A stretch of 64,000 bases of DNA from Silvania confinis (GTDB lineage: Bacteria > Pseudomonadota > Gammaproteobacteria > Enterobacterales > Enterobacteriaceae): contig NZ_JAMGZJ010000073.1 of NCBI RefSeq assembly GCF_025564085.1, forward strand, positions 161,594 through 225,593, in the 5' to 3' direction. The translations under genes and the position numbers were made by a program. The notes beneath the pieces were generated by a model. The model searched no databases, was not told the DNA's origin, and was given only the letters and a program-made list of their open reading frames with translations. Positions within the stretch are counted from its first letter, which is position 1. Every line of letters begins with the position of its first letter. Of this stretch, positions 27,962 through 37,359 are shown one piece after another.

Positions 27962-30262
27962 ATGAGTAACCACAGACGACAGGTTCCAGGCATTCACCAC
28001 TACGCCGGCCCGGCGGGCGGTTGGGGGGCCTTAAAAGCCACGGCGATTGCGGTGCGCACGCAGATGGATGTCTTTGACGCGCCTGCGACTCTGCTGCGCA
28101 CCAACCAGCCCGACGGTTTTGACTGTCCGGGCTGCGCGTGGCCCGACAAAGAACACAAGTCCACCTTTCAGTTTTGCGAGAACGGTGCCAAAGCGGTGAC
28201 GTGGGAAGCCACCACAAAGCGCGTCACCCCGGAATTTCTGGCGCAGCACACCGTCAGCGACCTGTGGCAACAACCCGATTTCGAGATCGAGGGGCTGGGC
28301 CGCCTGACGCACCCGCTCGCGTATCATCCGCAGAGCGACACCTTTCGCCCGGTCAGCTGGGAGCAGGCTTTTGCCCGCATCGGCGAGGTGCTGCGCGAGC
28401 TTTCGCCGGATCGGGTCGAGTTTTACACCTCGGGGCGCGCCTCGAACGAAGCGGCGTTCCTGTATCAGCTGTTTGCCCGCGAGCTGGGCAGCAATAATTT
28501 TCCCGACTGCTCCAACCTGTGTCATCAGGCCACCAGCATCGGCCTGCCCCGCTCCATCGGGATCGGCAAAGGCACCGTCTCGCTGGAGGATTTTGATCGC
28601 ACCGAGCTGGTTATCTCCATCGGACATAATCCGGGCACCAATCATCCGCGAATGATGGGCACCCTGCACGAGCTCGCCCGTCGGGGCGTGCCGATCATCG
28701 TCTTTAACCCGCTGCGGGAAACGGCGCTGGAGCGCTTTGCCGATCCGCAAAGCGTGGTCGAGATGGCAACCTACAGCGCGACCGACATCGCCTCGACGTA
28801 CTTCCAGGTCAAAGCCGGGGGCGACGCCGCAGCGCTGAAAGGCATTGCGAAGCATCTGCTGGTGCTGGACGCCGCACGCGGTAACGTGCTGGATCACGAC
28901 TTTATCGCCCGTCACACCGCCGGTTTCGCCGAGTTTGCCGCCGATATCGCCGCCACGGACTGGGAGGCCATCGAGCAGGGTTCCGGCTTATTACGCCCGC
29001 AGCTGGAAAGCGTCGCCGAGGCCTACGCGAAATCGAACGCCACTATCATCACCTACGGCATGGGCATAACCCAGCACAACAAGGGCACCGCCAACGTGCG
29101 CCTGATTGCCGATTTACTGCTGCTGCGCGGCAATATTGGCAAGCCCGGGGCGGGGATTTGCCCGCTGCGCGGCCACTCCAACGTACAGGGCAACCGGACG
29201 GTGGGGATCAACGAAAAACCGTCGGCGGCGTTTCTGAATAAGCTGGAAGAGGTGTTCGGCTTTACCCCGCCGTCTGCTCCCGGCCACGACGCGGTGCAGG
29301 CCGCGCAGGCGATGCTCGACGGGCAGGCTAAGGCGCTGATTTGTCTTGGCGGTAACTATGCGGTGGCGATGCCCGACCCCGCCCAGGCCTTCGCCGCGCT
29401 GCACAAGCTGGACCTCAGCGTGCACGTGGCCACCCGGCTCAACCGCACCCATCTGCTGGTGGGGAAAGAGACCTTTATTTTCCCTTGTCTCGGACGCACG
29501 GAGCTGGATATGCAGCGTGCGGGCCCACAGTCGATTACCGTCGAGGACTCCATGTCGATGGTGCATGCCTCGCACGGTAAACTCCCCCCGGCTTCGCCGT
29601 TGCTGCGTTCGGAACCGGCGATCGTCGCCGGGATCGCCCACGCCACCCTGCCCGACAGCCGCATCGACTGGCTGGAGCTGGTGGCCGATTACGACCGCAT
29701 CCGCGAACGAATCGAGCAGACCCTGCCGGGCTTTGACAACTTCAACGCGCGGATCAGGATCCCCGGCGGTTTTCGGCTGCCGCTGCCGCCGACCGAGCGC
29801 ATCTGGCCCACCGCCACCGGCAAAGCGATGTTCTCGCTGTTTGAGGGCGTCGAGGAGAACAGTCCGGGCGTTGGCGAAAATGTGCTGCGCCTCGTCACCC
29901 TGCGCAGTCACGATCAGTACAACACCACGCTGTATGCCCTCGACGACCGTTATCGCGGGGTATTTGGCCGTCGCGACGTGCTGTTTATGAACGAAGAAGA
30001 TATGCAGCAACTCGGGCTGGAGCACGGCGACCGGGTGGATATCACCACCGCGCTGCCCGGCAGCACGCAGCGTCTCGACGACATTACGCTGGTGGCGTAT
30101 CGCATTGCCCAGGGTACGGTGGCGGCGTATTACCCTGAAGCCAACGTACTGGTTCCCCTCGACTATCTGGATAAAGAGAGCGGCACCCCGTCGTACAAAT
30201 CGGTACCCGTGCAGTTGACCCTGCGCTCAAAAGAGATCCGACAGCCACCGAAAGGCCGTTAA
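27962..30262 (+). CDS. ydeP: FdhF/YdeP-family molybdopterin oxidoreductase
   Basis: 766 residues, close to the 759 of E. coli YdeP, an acid-stress-linked protein of the bis-MGD oxidoreductase family. N-terminal cysteine motif GFDCPGCAWP with a further Cys (FQFCENGAK) for an Fe-S site, then SDLWQQPDFEIEGLGRLTHPL, molybdopterin-domain segments ISIGHNPGTNHPRMM and GICPLRGHSNVQGNRTVGI, and a C-terminal dinucleotide-binding domain (LVTLRSHDQYNTTLYALDDRYRG is split across it). The start at 27962 follows AGGAG. No Tat signal is seen, so it is cytoplasmic. The reaction is unknown. Confidence 0.92.
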   Translation: MSNHRRQVPGIHHYAGPAGGWGALKATAIAVRTQMDVFDAPATLLRTNQPDGFDCPGCAWPDKEHKSTFQFCENGAKAVTWEATTKRVTPEFLAQHTVSDLWQQPDFEIEGLGRLTHPLAYHPQSDTFRPVSWEQAFARIGEVLRELSPDRVEFYTSGRASNEAAFLYQLFARELGSNNFPDCSNLCHQATSIGLPRSIGIGKGTVSLEDFDRTELVISIGHNPGTNHPRMMGTLHELARRGVPIIVFNPLRETALERFADPQSVVEMATYSATDIASTYFQVKAGGDAAALKGIAKHLLVLDAARGNVLDHDFIARHTAGFAEFAADIAATDWEAIEQGSGLLRPQLESVAEAYAKSNATIITYGMGITQHNKGTANVRLIADLLLLRGNIGKPGAGICPLRGHSNVQGNRTVGINEKPSAAFLNKLEEVFGFTPPSAPGHDAVQAAQAMLDGQAKALICLGGNYAVAMPDPAQAFAALHKLDLSVHVATRLNRTHLLVGKETFIFPCLGRTELDMQRAGPQSITVEDSMSMVHASHGKLPPASPLLRSEPAIVAGIAHATLPDSRIDWLELVADYDRIRERIEQTLPGFDNFNARIRIPGGFRLPLPPTERIWPTATGKAMFSLFEGVEENSPGVGENVLRLVTLRSHDQYNTTLYALDDRYRGVFGRRDVLFMNEEDMQQLGLEHGDRVDITTALPGSTQRLDDITLVAYRIAQGTVAAYYPEANVLVPLDYLDKESGTPSYKSVPVQLTLRSKEIRQPPKGR

Positions 30263-30289
30263 CGAGGGAACACGGCATGCTGTCTTCGA

Positions 30290-30316
30290 ATGGACAAATT
30301 TGGATATTTAGTCCAT
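30290..30316. promoter_or_regulatory. Inverted repeat upstream of the RES-Xre pair
   Basis: ATGGACAAAT and ATTTAGTCCAT arms (perfect ATGGAC/GTCCAT ends) separated by six bases, 42 bases before the antitoxin start. Position and symmetry fit an autoregulatory operator bound by the Xre-type antitoxin. Confidence 0.6.
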
Positions 30317-30357
30317 GCTGAGACAACATAACTCTTTCTTAGCACAGGGAGCATCCC

Positions 30358-30765
30358 ATGACGAAGCACCTGAACCCGGCCTCACTAGCCCGCGGCGATC
30401 GCGATTTAATTGCCATCCGTGCCGCTATGAACATCCTGGACAAATGGGGCTGCAACAATGAGCAGCAGCAGAACATTCTGCAACTCTCGCGGGCGGCGCT
30501 GTACAAGTACCGCCACAGCGACACGCAGAGCGCCTCCCTGAGCCATGACCAGCTCACCCGGATCAGCTACCTGCTGAATATGCATTCGGCCCTGCGCATC
30601 GTGTTCAGCAACCCCGAGAACGTGTACGGGTTTATGGCCATGGCCAATCACAATGCCTATTTCAACGGCGCCACCCCGCTGTCGTTTATTGAGGGAGGCG
30701 AGTTTGGCAACCTGCATGAAGTGGCGAAGCGCGTCGACGTGCTGCGCGGAGGCCTGGCCGGATGA
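30358..30765 (+). CDS. Xre/MbcA/ParS-type antitoxin of a RES-Xre system
   Basis: 135 residues: an N-terminal helix-turn-helix-like half (NILDKWGCNNEQQQNILQLSRAAL is its core) and a C-terminal DUF2384 half with the family pattern TPLSFIEGG ... VAKRVDVLRGG. It should bind and inhibit the downstream RES toxin and repress its own promoter. The start overlap of four bases with the toxin gene (ATGA) is typical for this order, antitoxin first. Confidence 0.88.
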   Translation: MTKHLNPASLARGDRDLIAIRAAMNILDKWGCNNEQQQNILQLSRAALYKYRHSDTQSASLSHDQLTRISYLLNMHSALRIVFSNPENVYGFMAMANHNAYFNGATPLSFIEGGEFGNLHEVAKRVDVLRGGLAG

Positions 30766-31457
30766 TCGATGATCCGATCCCCACAACGGCACTGCTTCCG
30801 CTGAAGGGCTACCGCCTGCTGCACACCAAGTATCCGGCCATCTACGTGTTCGAAGACGTTGCCAGCCCGGAAGAGTTTGACGTTCTGTACGAGATCCAGA
30901 AATTAACCAACCCGCGCCTGTCCATCGAGGTGGGGAACCTTAACCTGCTTCCTCGCGAGGAGTGGGTGCTGGGGATCCGGGGTGCGCATTACGCCATGGC
31001 CGCCTTCACTCACGTCAATCCTGACGGCAGTCGCTTTTCAAACGGCGATTTTGGTATTTATTATCTGGGTGACAGCGAGGAGACGGCGCTGGCCGAGATT
31101 GTCTACCATTGCCAGCAATACTGGCAGAACGTGCCCGAACTGAAGTTCGAACGCTTCGAATACCGCTGCCTGGAGACAGAGTTGGGCAACGCCGCTTTTG
31201 CCGACATTACCGGCCTGCCGGGTACGCATCCCTGGTACCATCCCACGGACTACAGCGAGCCGCAGCAGCTGGGCGCCCGATTACGGGTAACCGGCGTAAC
31301 CGGCGTGACCTACCGCTCGGTTCGCAGGCCTGCCGGGATTTGCTGGGCGCTCTTAACGCCCAAACCCATCACCAGCATTATTCAGTCATCCCTGCACCAG
31401 GTCATCTGGGATAAGGGGATTGTCAGCGTCAGCCAGGTGACGTCGGTGCGGGTTTAA
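30762..31457 (+). CDS. RES-domain toxin
   Basis: 231-residue RES family protein. In characterised relatives the domain degrades NAD+ or ADP-ribosylates a target. The conserved core is visible: YRLLHTKYP near the N-terminus, then GSRFSNGDFGIYYLGDSEETALAEIVYH, which holds the Arg, the G-x-FGIYY strand and the Glu of the RES signature. The Ser of the signature is probably in IIQSSLHQVIW. The gene overlaps the antitoxin gene by four bases and ends four bases into the convergent azlD gene. The frame is intact, so the pair is probably active. Confidence 0.88.
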   Translation: MIDDPIPTTALLPLKGYRLLHTKYPAIYVFEDVASPEEFDVLYEIQKLTNPRLSIEVGNLNLLPREEWVLGIRGAHYAMAAFTHVNPDGSRFSNGDFGIYYLGDSEETALAEIVYHCQQYWQNVPELKFERFEYRCLETELGNAAFADITGLPGTHPWYHPTDYSEPQQLGARLRVTGVTGVTYRSVRRPAGICWALLTPKPITSIIQSSLHQVIWDKGIVSVSQVTSVRV

Positions 31458-31777
31458 GTTGCCAGAAAATAGCCAGCGGCGGTAAACGCCACTACCCCGG
31501 CAAGCACCGTGGCAAACAGTCCGCGAGTGATGATCCCCACCAGAGTGGCAAACCCCGCCGCCAGCAGCGCAATGCTGATCCCGGAAGGGGTCATCGCGGG
31601 CTTACTTAACAGCTCGGCGGTCACCAGCGCGGCCATAATGGCGGTGGGAATAAAGCTCAGCCACTGCTGCACGACGCCAGGCAGACGAAAGCGGGACAGC
31701 AGCAACACCGGCACGGTGCGCATCAGGGCTGTCACCAGCGCAGAGGCCAAAATCGCCAGCACAATATGTCTTTCCAT
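31454..31777 (-). CDS. azlD: AzlD-type small subunit of branched-chain amino acid exporter
   Basis: 107 residues with four hydrophobic segments, AzlD family (FIPTAIMAALVTAELL, GIITRGLFATVLAGVVAFTAAGYF). It acts with AzlC in the inner membrane; homologues such as YgaZH export valine and related amino acids. The ATG at 31777 lies just before the azlC stop region, with the ribosome site inside azlC; the two genes are separated by one base. A longer frame from 31843 lies inside azlC and is not used. Confidence 0.9.
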   Translation of the reverse strand: MERHIVLAILASALVTALMRTVPVLLLSRFRLPGVVQQWLSFIPTAIMAALVTAELLSKPAMTPSGISIALLAAGFATLVGIITRGLFATVLAGVVAFTAAGYFLAT

Positions 31778-31778
31778 C

Positions 31779-32513
31779 CTATTTTCCTTTCCGGGTGCGT
31801 AACAGCACTGTTGCCAGCGTCGCCGCGAGAGAGGCAGCGACAATCACCACCAGACTGAGCGAACCACTTCCGGCGCAGACCAGCGTGATCGCCACTGCGA
31901 CGGCAATGTTCAGGGTTTCCAGCATTTTGCGGCGGCTGGCAAACCACATCATCAGGATCAGGCCGATAAACATCGACACCAGGCTGAAGCCCAGTCCTTC
32001 CATCAGTGACGCCGGTAAGGTGGTGGCCAGCCAGGCGCCCATTACGCAGGCAACAATCCAGTTCAGCCAGGCCGTCACGTTCAGGCCCAGCATCCAGGCG
32101 TAGCTGATTTTGCCCTGCGGGCTGCCGTGCTGCACCGCCACGCCAAAGGTTTCGTCCGTCAGGAGCAGCCCGCTGACCATTTTTTGCAACGTGCTGTAGT
32201 CGCGAAAAAACACGCTCATTGATGAGCTCATCAGTAGGTAGCGCAGGTTAACCAGCAGCACGCTCAGCACCACTGACGCCATTTCGGCCCCGGCGGCCCA
32301 CAGGGAATAAAACAGAAACTGCGCCGACCCGGCGTACAGGGCGGCAGCCAGCAGGGCAATTTGCCCGGTGGTAAAACCGGAGAGCGTGCCAATCGCTCCG
32401 GCGGCAAAGCCAATGCTCCAGTAGCCCGGAATGGTCGGCAGGCAGGCCGCAACACCGGCACGGAATTCGCCCGACGTGGACGTAGCCTGTCCGGTGTTTA
32501 TCTTCATCAACAT
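31779..32513 (-). CDS. azlC: AzlC-type large subunit of branched-chain amino acid exporter
   Basis: 244-residue inner-membrane protein, AzlC/YgaZ family: PTIPGYWSIGFAAGAIG, QIALLAAALYAGSAQFLFYSL and LRYLLMSSSMS are the conserved signature stretches. It forms an exporter with AzlD. AGGGAAAAAGAG precedes the start; a second ATG two codons in is an alternative. Divergent from an AraC-type gene that probably regulates it. Confidence 0.93.
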   Translation of the reverse strand: MLMKINTGQATSTSGEFRAGVAACLPTIPGYWSIGFAAGAIGTLSGFTTGQIALLAAALYAGSAQFLFYSLWAAGAEMASVVLSVLLVNLRYLLMSSSMSVFFRDYSTLQKMVSGLLLTDETFGVAVQHGSPQGKISYAWMLGLNVTAWLNWIVACVMGAWLATTLPASLMEGLGFSLVSMFIGLILMMWFASRRKMLETLNIAVAVAITLVCAGSGSLSLVVIVAASLAATLATVLLRTRKGK

Positions 32514-32627
32514 CTCTTTTTCCCTTATATTACTTAGCTCAATAACAATCTTACGAATTAGCTGGAATCGCTATAGTAAAATCCTGCTCAGCCGTGAAAT
32601 TTACGCAGGCAGGAAGAGGAAGCGGAC

Positions 32628-33464
32628 GTGGTGCAACAAAAACGCGATGAGATCAGCCTGTGGCGCGACAGCCAGCTGCACGGTGGGATGGAGATCCTGC
32701 AGGCCACCTGCTATGAGCACAGCTACCCGCCGCACTTTCATGATGAATTTGTGATCGCGGCGTTTGCCCGTGGGGCGCAGCGTACCCGGGTGTGCCGGGA
32801 AAACGGCATTGCCGCGGCGGGTTCAGTGATGATTATCGCCCCCGGTGAAGTACACACCGGTGAAGCGGTGCAGCGTGATGAAGGCTGGGATTACTGTGCG
32901 TTTTATCCGGGTGAAAGCCTGGTCAATGAGGTCGCGCAAACGGTAATCAGCGGCAAAGGTGAAGTGAATTTCGGTACGCGCGGCATTCGCCACGATCCGC
33001 AGATGGCCCGCCGCATGCTGCAGGCGGCGGGAGTGATCAAACAGAGTCAGGATCCGCTGGAAAAAGAGTGCGTGATGTATCAGATCCTCAACCTGCTGGT
33101 GGGTCATTACGGCGAGCGCACTGTTAAAGGATCGCGTCAGGGCTTTTTGCGCGCGGATATCCGCCACGCCATCGACTTTTTGCACTGCTCCTATACCCAG
33201 TCCCTGTCGGTGAAAGAGATTGCGCAGGTGGCAGGCTTAAGTGAATTCTATTTTATGCGCACTTTCCAGAAGATGACCGGACTGTCCGTGCACCAGTATT
33301 TGACGCAAATCCGCCTGATGCGTGCCAAAGCGCTGCTGGCCAAAGGGATCAGCGCGGCGCAGGTGGCCAGCGACATCGGGTTCTTTGATCAGAGCCATTT
33401 GATTAAACACTTCCGGGCGCATTTTGGTACGACACCGGGGTTGTTTGCGGCGGCGTCCTTGTAG
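32628..33464 (+). CDS. AraC-family regulator next to azlCD
   Basis: 278 residues: N-terminal cupin-type sensor (PPHFHDEFVIAAFARG, IIAPGEVHTGEA) and C-terminal AraC double HTH (~180-275: VKEIAQVAGLSEFYFMRTFQ and AAQVASDIGFFDQSHLIKHF). It starts at GTG 32628 (or the next codon, also GTG), downstream of AGAGGAAG. This AraC type is usually found beside azlCD and likely responds to an amino acid. Confidence 0.88.
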   Translation: MVQQKRDEISLWRDSQLHGGMEILQATCYEHSYPPHFHDEFVIAAFARGAQRTRVCRENGIAAAGSVMIIAPGEVHTGEAVQRDEGWDYCAFYPGESLVNEVAQTVISGKGEVNFGTRGIRHDPQMARRMLQAAGVIKQSQDPLEKECVMYQILNLLVGHYGERTVKGSRQGFLRADIRHAIDFLHCSYTQSLSVKEIAQVAGLSEFYFMRTFQKMTGLSVHQYLTQIRLMRAKALLAKGISAAQVASDIGFFDQSHLIKHFRAHFGTTPGLFAAASL

Positions 33465-33845
33465 GGTGAGGCCACCTGCACAGACAGGACGTACTGGTTT
33501 AGGGGTGAATATGCGGCTGAGGGGGTGGTTCCGTTCACTTTACGCTCCTTGCTACTTGATATGACCGAACCGGTGAACGTGCCATGGCGGCTCAATCCCC
33601 GCCGCCCTGGCAACCCGGGCTCCCGGCAAGTAAATCGTCGCTTCGCGATACCCTCGGCTTGTTCCTTCCGGCTTCGGGTCGGGCGAGATCCTGCATCCAT
33701 GCAGGTCACGCCCTCTCGGCCTTCAGGAAACGCCTCAGCGATTTACAGCCGGACCAGGGCGTCGCTGTAACCTCTTTAATCTCTTATCGTTATTCCATTG
33801 CTTAGCGCAAAACAATCACTGGGTATCCCTCAGGGTTTTACTGGG
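33465..33845. other. Gene-free region carrying dispersed-repeat copy 1
   Basis: 381 bases between the 3' ends of the AraC-type and hydrolase genes. No coding frame is convincing. It holds the repeat copy at 33524-33745 and little else recognisable. Confidence 0.7.
33524..33745 (+). repeat. ~220-bp structured dispersed repeat, copy 1
   Basis: Same orientation as the copy at 63781. Conserved parts: GGTGGTTCCGTTCACTTTAC, ACCGAACCGGTGAACGTG, CTCCCGGCAA, CGCGATACCCTC, TTCGGGTCGGGC, CCTGCATCCATGCAGG and GCCCTCTCGGC. CGTTCAC (33532-33538) can pair with GTGAACG (33573-33579). It is followed by a hairpin GCCATGGCGGC/GCCGCCCTGGC (33581-33611), then the palindrome at 33690-33705. The right edge is approximate. 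Confidence 0.75.
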
Positions 33846-34982
33846 TTATTTCAGGCTGGTTTTAAAGAACTGCTCAAAGCGGGCAAACGGTATTTTACCG
33901 GCGGCGTTGTCGTATAAATCCACATGGTTTGCACCCGGGACCACCACCAGCTCTTTGTGCTTGCTGCCAACGGCCTTAAACGCATCTTCAGCAAAGTAGC
34001 GTGAGTGCGCCTTTTCACCGGTGACGATAAGCGTCGGGATGGTGATTTCATTGGCATAGCTCAGCAGCGGCATGTTCATGAACGACAGCGGCATGGTCGC
34101 GGTCCATGCGCCGGTGGAGTTAACCGAGCGTTCGTGGAACCCGCGCGGCATCCGGTAGTAATCATAGAACTCTTTCAACACCGGATGCGGATTGGCAGGT
34201 AATGCCTCGGGCAGAATACGTTCCCCCGCGCTGACCTTGCCGTTCTGGTCGACATTCAGATCATGGCCACCGTGGGCGAAGGCACCGCTCTCGGCATCTT
34301 TCCAGCGCTGCGCGTTCAGATACTCCAGCACCGCATGGCGATCGGCTGATGAATAACGGTCTTTGCCGTCGCCAACCCCGTGACCCATCGCCCGGCTCAT
34401 GTCGTACATCACGCTGGTGGCGACCGCTTTGACGCGGGTATCCATCGAGGCGGCATTCAGCGCCATCCCGCCCCAGCCGCAGATCCCGAGGATACCGATA
34501 CGGTTACGATCCACCTCTTTTTGTAACCCGAGGAAATCCACCGCCGCGCTAAAGTCTTCGGTATTGATATCCGGCGAGGCGACGTTACGCGGGCTGCCGC
34601 CCGACTCTCCGGTGTAAGAAGGATCGAACGCAAGGGTCACAAAGCCCTCTTCCGCCAGGGTCTGGGCATACAGACCGCTGGATTGCTCTTTGACCGCGCC
34701 AAAAGGCCCGCTGACCGCAATTGCTGCCAGCTTGCGATCGCCGATATCTTTCGGCAGGTACAGATCGGCCACCAGGGTGATGCCGTAACGGTTCTGGAAG
34801 CTCACCTTGCGGTGATCGACTTTGGTACTCTCGGCGAAGGTCTTGTCCCATTTCTGGATCATTGAAACGGGGACGTTCGGATTAGTTGTATCAGCATAAC
34901 TCATTGTTGTGACTCCACTTAATGATGCACAGAGCAGCATTGCGGGTAGTGCGATTGTCAGTTTTTGGGTAAACGCCTTCAT
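33846..34982 (-). CDS. Exported alpha/beta hydrolase
   Basis: 378 residues with a Sec signal peptide (MKAFTQK, a hydrophobic core, cleavage probably after SYA near residue 30). Alpha/beta-hydrolase fold related to E. coli YcjY: nucleophile region ILGICGWGGMAL, in which a cysteine stands where Ser is usual and the second Gly of the G-x-Nuc-x-G elbow is shifted; the catalytic His is probably in PGANHVDLYD and Asp is before it. The start at 34982 has GAGGGGA upstream; the frame's first codon is a TTG without support. Divergent from a LysR gene, its likely regulator. Substrate unknown. Confidence 0.82.
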   Translation of the reverse strand: MKAFTQKLTIALPAMLLCASLSGVTTMSYADTTNPNVPVSMIQKWDKTFAESTKVDHRKVSFQNRYGITLVADLYLPKDIGDRKLAAIAVSGPFGAVKEQSSGLYAQTLAEEGFVTLAFDPSYTGESGGSPRNVASPDINTEDFSAAVDFLGLQKEVDRNRIGILGICGWGGMALNAASMDTRVKAVATSVMYDMSRAMGHGVGDGKDRYSSADRHAVLEYLNAQRWKDAESGAFAHGGHDLNVDQNGKVSAGERILPEALPANPHPVLKEFYDYYRMPRGFHERSVNSTGAWTATMPLSFMNMPLLSYANEITIPTLIVTGEKAHSRYFAEDAFKAVGSKHKELVVVPGANHVDLYDNAAGKIPFARFEQFFKTSLK

Positions 34983-35149
34983 GAAAGATCCCCTCAAATA
35001 CAGGATTCAGGTACAGGTTTCATACGGACAACGCTGCTGTGCTTTGTTGCAATGAGGGGGATTATAGTTAGCAGAAATAGTGCTGATTAGAGGGCGAACG
35101 GTGCTAGGATTCATATCAAATTGTTATAAACAAGCACGGGTACTCCTCG

Positions 35150-36034
35150 ATGGCAAAGCGGGAAAACTACAATGAGCTGTACCTGTTTATGCAGGTGGCG
35201 CGGGAAGGCAGTTTTACCGCCGCAGCGCAGCGGCTTGGGCTGGCACAATCGGGGGTCAGCCGTTCGGTGCGTGACCTTGAAGCGCGGCTGGGTGTGCAAC
35301 TGCTGGTGCGCACCACCCGTAAGCTGTCGCTGACCCAGGCGGGGGAGCAACTCTATCAGACCACGGAATCCGGGTTTGACGCGTTAGATCTGGGGCTGGC
35401 GACGCTGGCCCATTATCGTCAGACCCCTTCCGGCACCGTGCGCATCAATGCCAGCCAGCACGCCATCGATAAATGTCTTCTGCCAAAGCTGGCGGTGTTT
35501 AAACAGCGATACCCGGATATCCGACTGGAGCTGATGAACGAAAGCCGCTTTGTCGATATTATCGCCGAGCGATTCGATGCCGGGGTGCGTCTGGGCCCCG
35601 AGGTAGGCCAGGGCATGATCGCAGTGCGCATTACCCCCGACATGGAGATGGCCGTGGTGGCGACACCGGAGCATTTTCGCCGTTACGGTTTCCCCCTCTT
35701 GCCGGCTGATTTAGCGAGCCATCCCTGTATTGCCTACCAGTTTGCTGACGGCAGTCTGTATCAGTGGGAGCTCAATCAGGACGGTAAAAAAATCACCCAT
35801 CAACCGCAGGGACAGTGGGCCCTGTCGGACAGCTACATGGAAGCCGAAGCGGCCCGGCTGGGGCTGGGGCTGGCGTATGTGCCTGTCGAACTGGTGGCCG
35901 ATGACCTGGAACGCGGGGTATTGATTCGGGTGTTGCAGCGTTACAGCCTGCGCATGGAGGGGTTATTCCTGTATTATCCGCATCGCAACGTCTCACCCGC
36001 CCTGCGAGCCGTCATTGATACCCTAAAAATCTGA
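35150..36034 (+). CDS. LysR-family transcriptional regulator
   Basis: 294 residues with N-terminal winged HTH (LYLFMQVAREGSFTAAAQRLGLAQSGVSRSVRDLE) and a LysR substrate-binding domain (VRINASQHAIDKCLLPKL). Divergent from the exported hydrolase (167-bp spacer) and followed after 33 bases by an MFS gene on the same strand, so it may control both. Effector unknown. Confidence 0.9.
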   Translation: MAKRENYNELYLFMQVAREGSFTAAAQRLGLAQSGVSRSVRDLEARLGVQLLVRTTRKLSLTQAGEQLYQTTESGFDALDLGLATLAHYRQTPSGTVRINASQHAIDKCLLPKLAVFKQRYPDIRLELMNESRFVDIIAERFDAGVRLGPEVGQGMIAVRITPDMEMAVVATPEHFRRYGFPLLPADLASHPCIAYQFADGSLYQWELNQDGKKITHQPQGQWALSDSYMEAEAARLGLGLAYVPVELVADDLERGVLIRVLQRYSLRMEGLFLYYPHRNVSPALRAVIDTLKI

Positions 36035-36067
36035 CCGACTGCCTTTAACTGCGAAGCCATTTAAAAA

Positions 36068-37318
36068 ATGAATAACGACAATAAACGCGCGCATGCCTTT
36101 CACTTTTCCCCCTTTCGCCATCTGTTTTTTGCACGCTTGCTCACCGTACTGGGCAACGGTATCGCCCCCATTGCGCTGGCGTTTGCAGTGCTGGATATCG
36201 GCGGTTCGGTCTCTGATTTAGGCTGGGTGGTGGCCTCCCGTTCGATTTTTAATGTCGCCTTTCTGCTGCTCGGAGGCGTGCTGGCAGACCGCTATTCACG
36301 CAGCCGGGTGCTGGTCTCCTCTTCACTGATTGCCGCCGTTTCGCAGGCGATGGTGGCCTGGTCGGTGCTCGACGGTTCCGCCACGGTCATCAGCCTGGCC
36401 CTGCTCGGCGCGGTGAACGGTGCCGCTGCCGGGATCACCTTACCGGCCTCTTCTGCGCTGGTTCCCCAGACGGTTCCCGGAAAAAGTCTGCGCCAGGCCA
36501 ATGCGTTTATCCAGCTCGGGGTGTACAGCGGGACGGTGATCGGCGCGTCGTTAGGGGGGATCCTGATAAGCAGTGTTGGGCCCGGTTGGGGACTGGCCAT
36601 TGATGCGCTGGGTTTCGCCGCCGCCGCCCCGCTGTATCGTTTGATTCGCGTTGCGCGCGTCGACGCTGGCGCAACGCAAAGCAATATCCTGCAGGATCTC
36701 AAAGAAGGCTGGCAGGAGTTCGCCAGCCGGGCCTGGGTGTGGTCGATTGTCGTGCAGTTCACCATTATCAACGCCGCCTTCAGCGGGGTGATGATGGTGC
36801 TCGGTCCGGTGATCGCCGATGCCTCTTTTGGTCGGGCGCACTGGGGGATGATCATTGCGGCGCAAAGCGTGGGCCTGATCGTGGGGTCCTCTCTCGCCCT
36901 GCGCTGGCGTCCACGCCGGGATCTGTTTATCGGCGTGCTGTTAACGGCCTTATGCGCATTGCCCATTTTCATGCTGAGCCAGCTTGCGCCCACACCGTGG
37001 CTGATTGGCGCATTTTTTATCGCGGGCGTCGCGTTCGGCCTGTTTGGGGTGGCCTGGGCTCAATCGCTACAGACGCATATCCCGCCCGAAAAGCTGGCCC
37101 GGGTGTATGCCTATGACGCGGTGGGATCGTTTGTCGCCATTCCCTTTGGGGAGCTGATCGCCGGCCCGCTGGCCGTGCAGTACGGCTCCAGCAACGTGCT
37201 GCTGGTTGCCGCCATTGCCGTGGTGATCGCGACCCTGGGTGCCGCGCTGGTGCCGGCCATTCGACGGCTCGATAATGCGCCGCAGATAACATCCCACACT
37301 GCCGTGAAAGATTCATGA
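36068..37318 (+). CDS. MFS transporter, EntS-like group
   Basis: 416 residues, about twelve membrane segments, MFS loop motif GGVLADRYSRSRV between helices 2 and 3. It resembles the drug/siderophore exporter branch (EntS-type). It lies 33 bases after the LysR gene on the same strand. No ribosome site is strong, suggesting coupled or weak expression. Substrate unknown. Confidence 0.82.
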   Translation: MNNDNKRAHAFHFSPFRHLFFARLLTVLGNGIAPIALAFAVLDIGGSVSDLGWVVASRSIFNVAFLLLGGVLADRYSRSRVLVSSSLIAAVSQAMVAWSVLDGSATVISLALLGAVNGAAAGITLPASSALVPQTVPGKSLRQANAFIQLGVYSGTVIGASLGGILISSVGPGWGLAIDALGFAAAAPLYRLIRVARVDAGATQSNILQDLKEGWQEFASRAWVWSIVVQFTIINAAFSGVMMVLGPVIADASFGRAHWGMIIAAQSVGLIVGSSLALRWRPRRDLFIGVLLTALCALPIFMLSQLAPTPWLIGAFFIAGVAFGLFGVAWAQSLQTHIPPEKLARVYAYDAVGSFVAIPFGELIAGPLAVQYGSSNVLLVAAIAVVIATLGAALVPAIRRLDNAPQITSHTAVKDS

Positions 37319-37336
37319 TGAGACCGCCTCACGCTG

Positions 37337-37359
37337 CAACATGAAGATATCTCATGTTG
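37337..37359. promoter_or_regulatory. Near-perfect inverted repeat upstream of mesX
   Basis: CAACATGA and TCATGTTG arms around AGATATC (one base off symmetry). CAACATGAAGA is repeated at 37428-37438, just before the gene. The inner TGAAGATATCTCA is one base from a MetR box (TGAA-N5-TTCA), but MetR control is only a guess. Confidence 0.5.
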
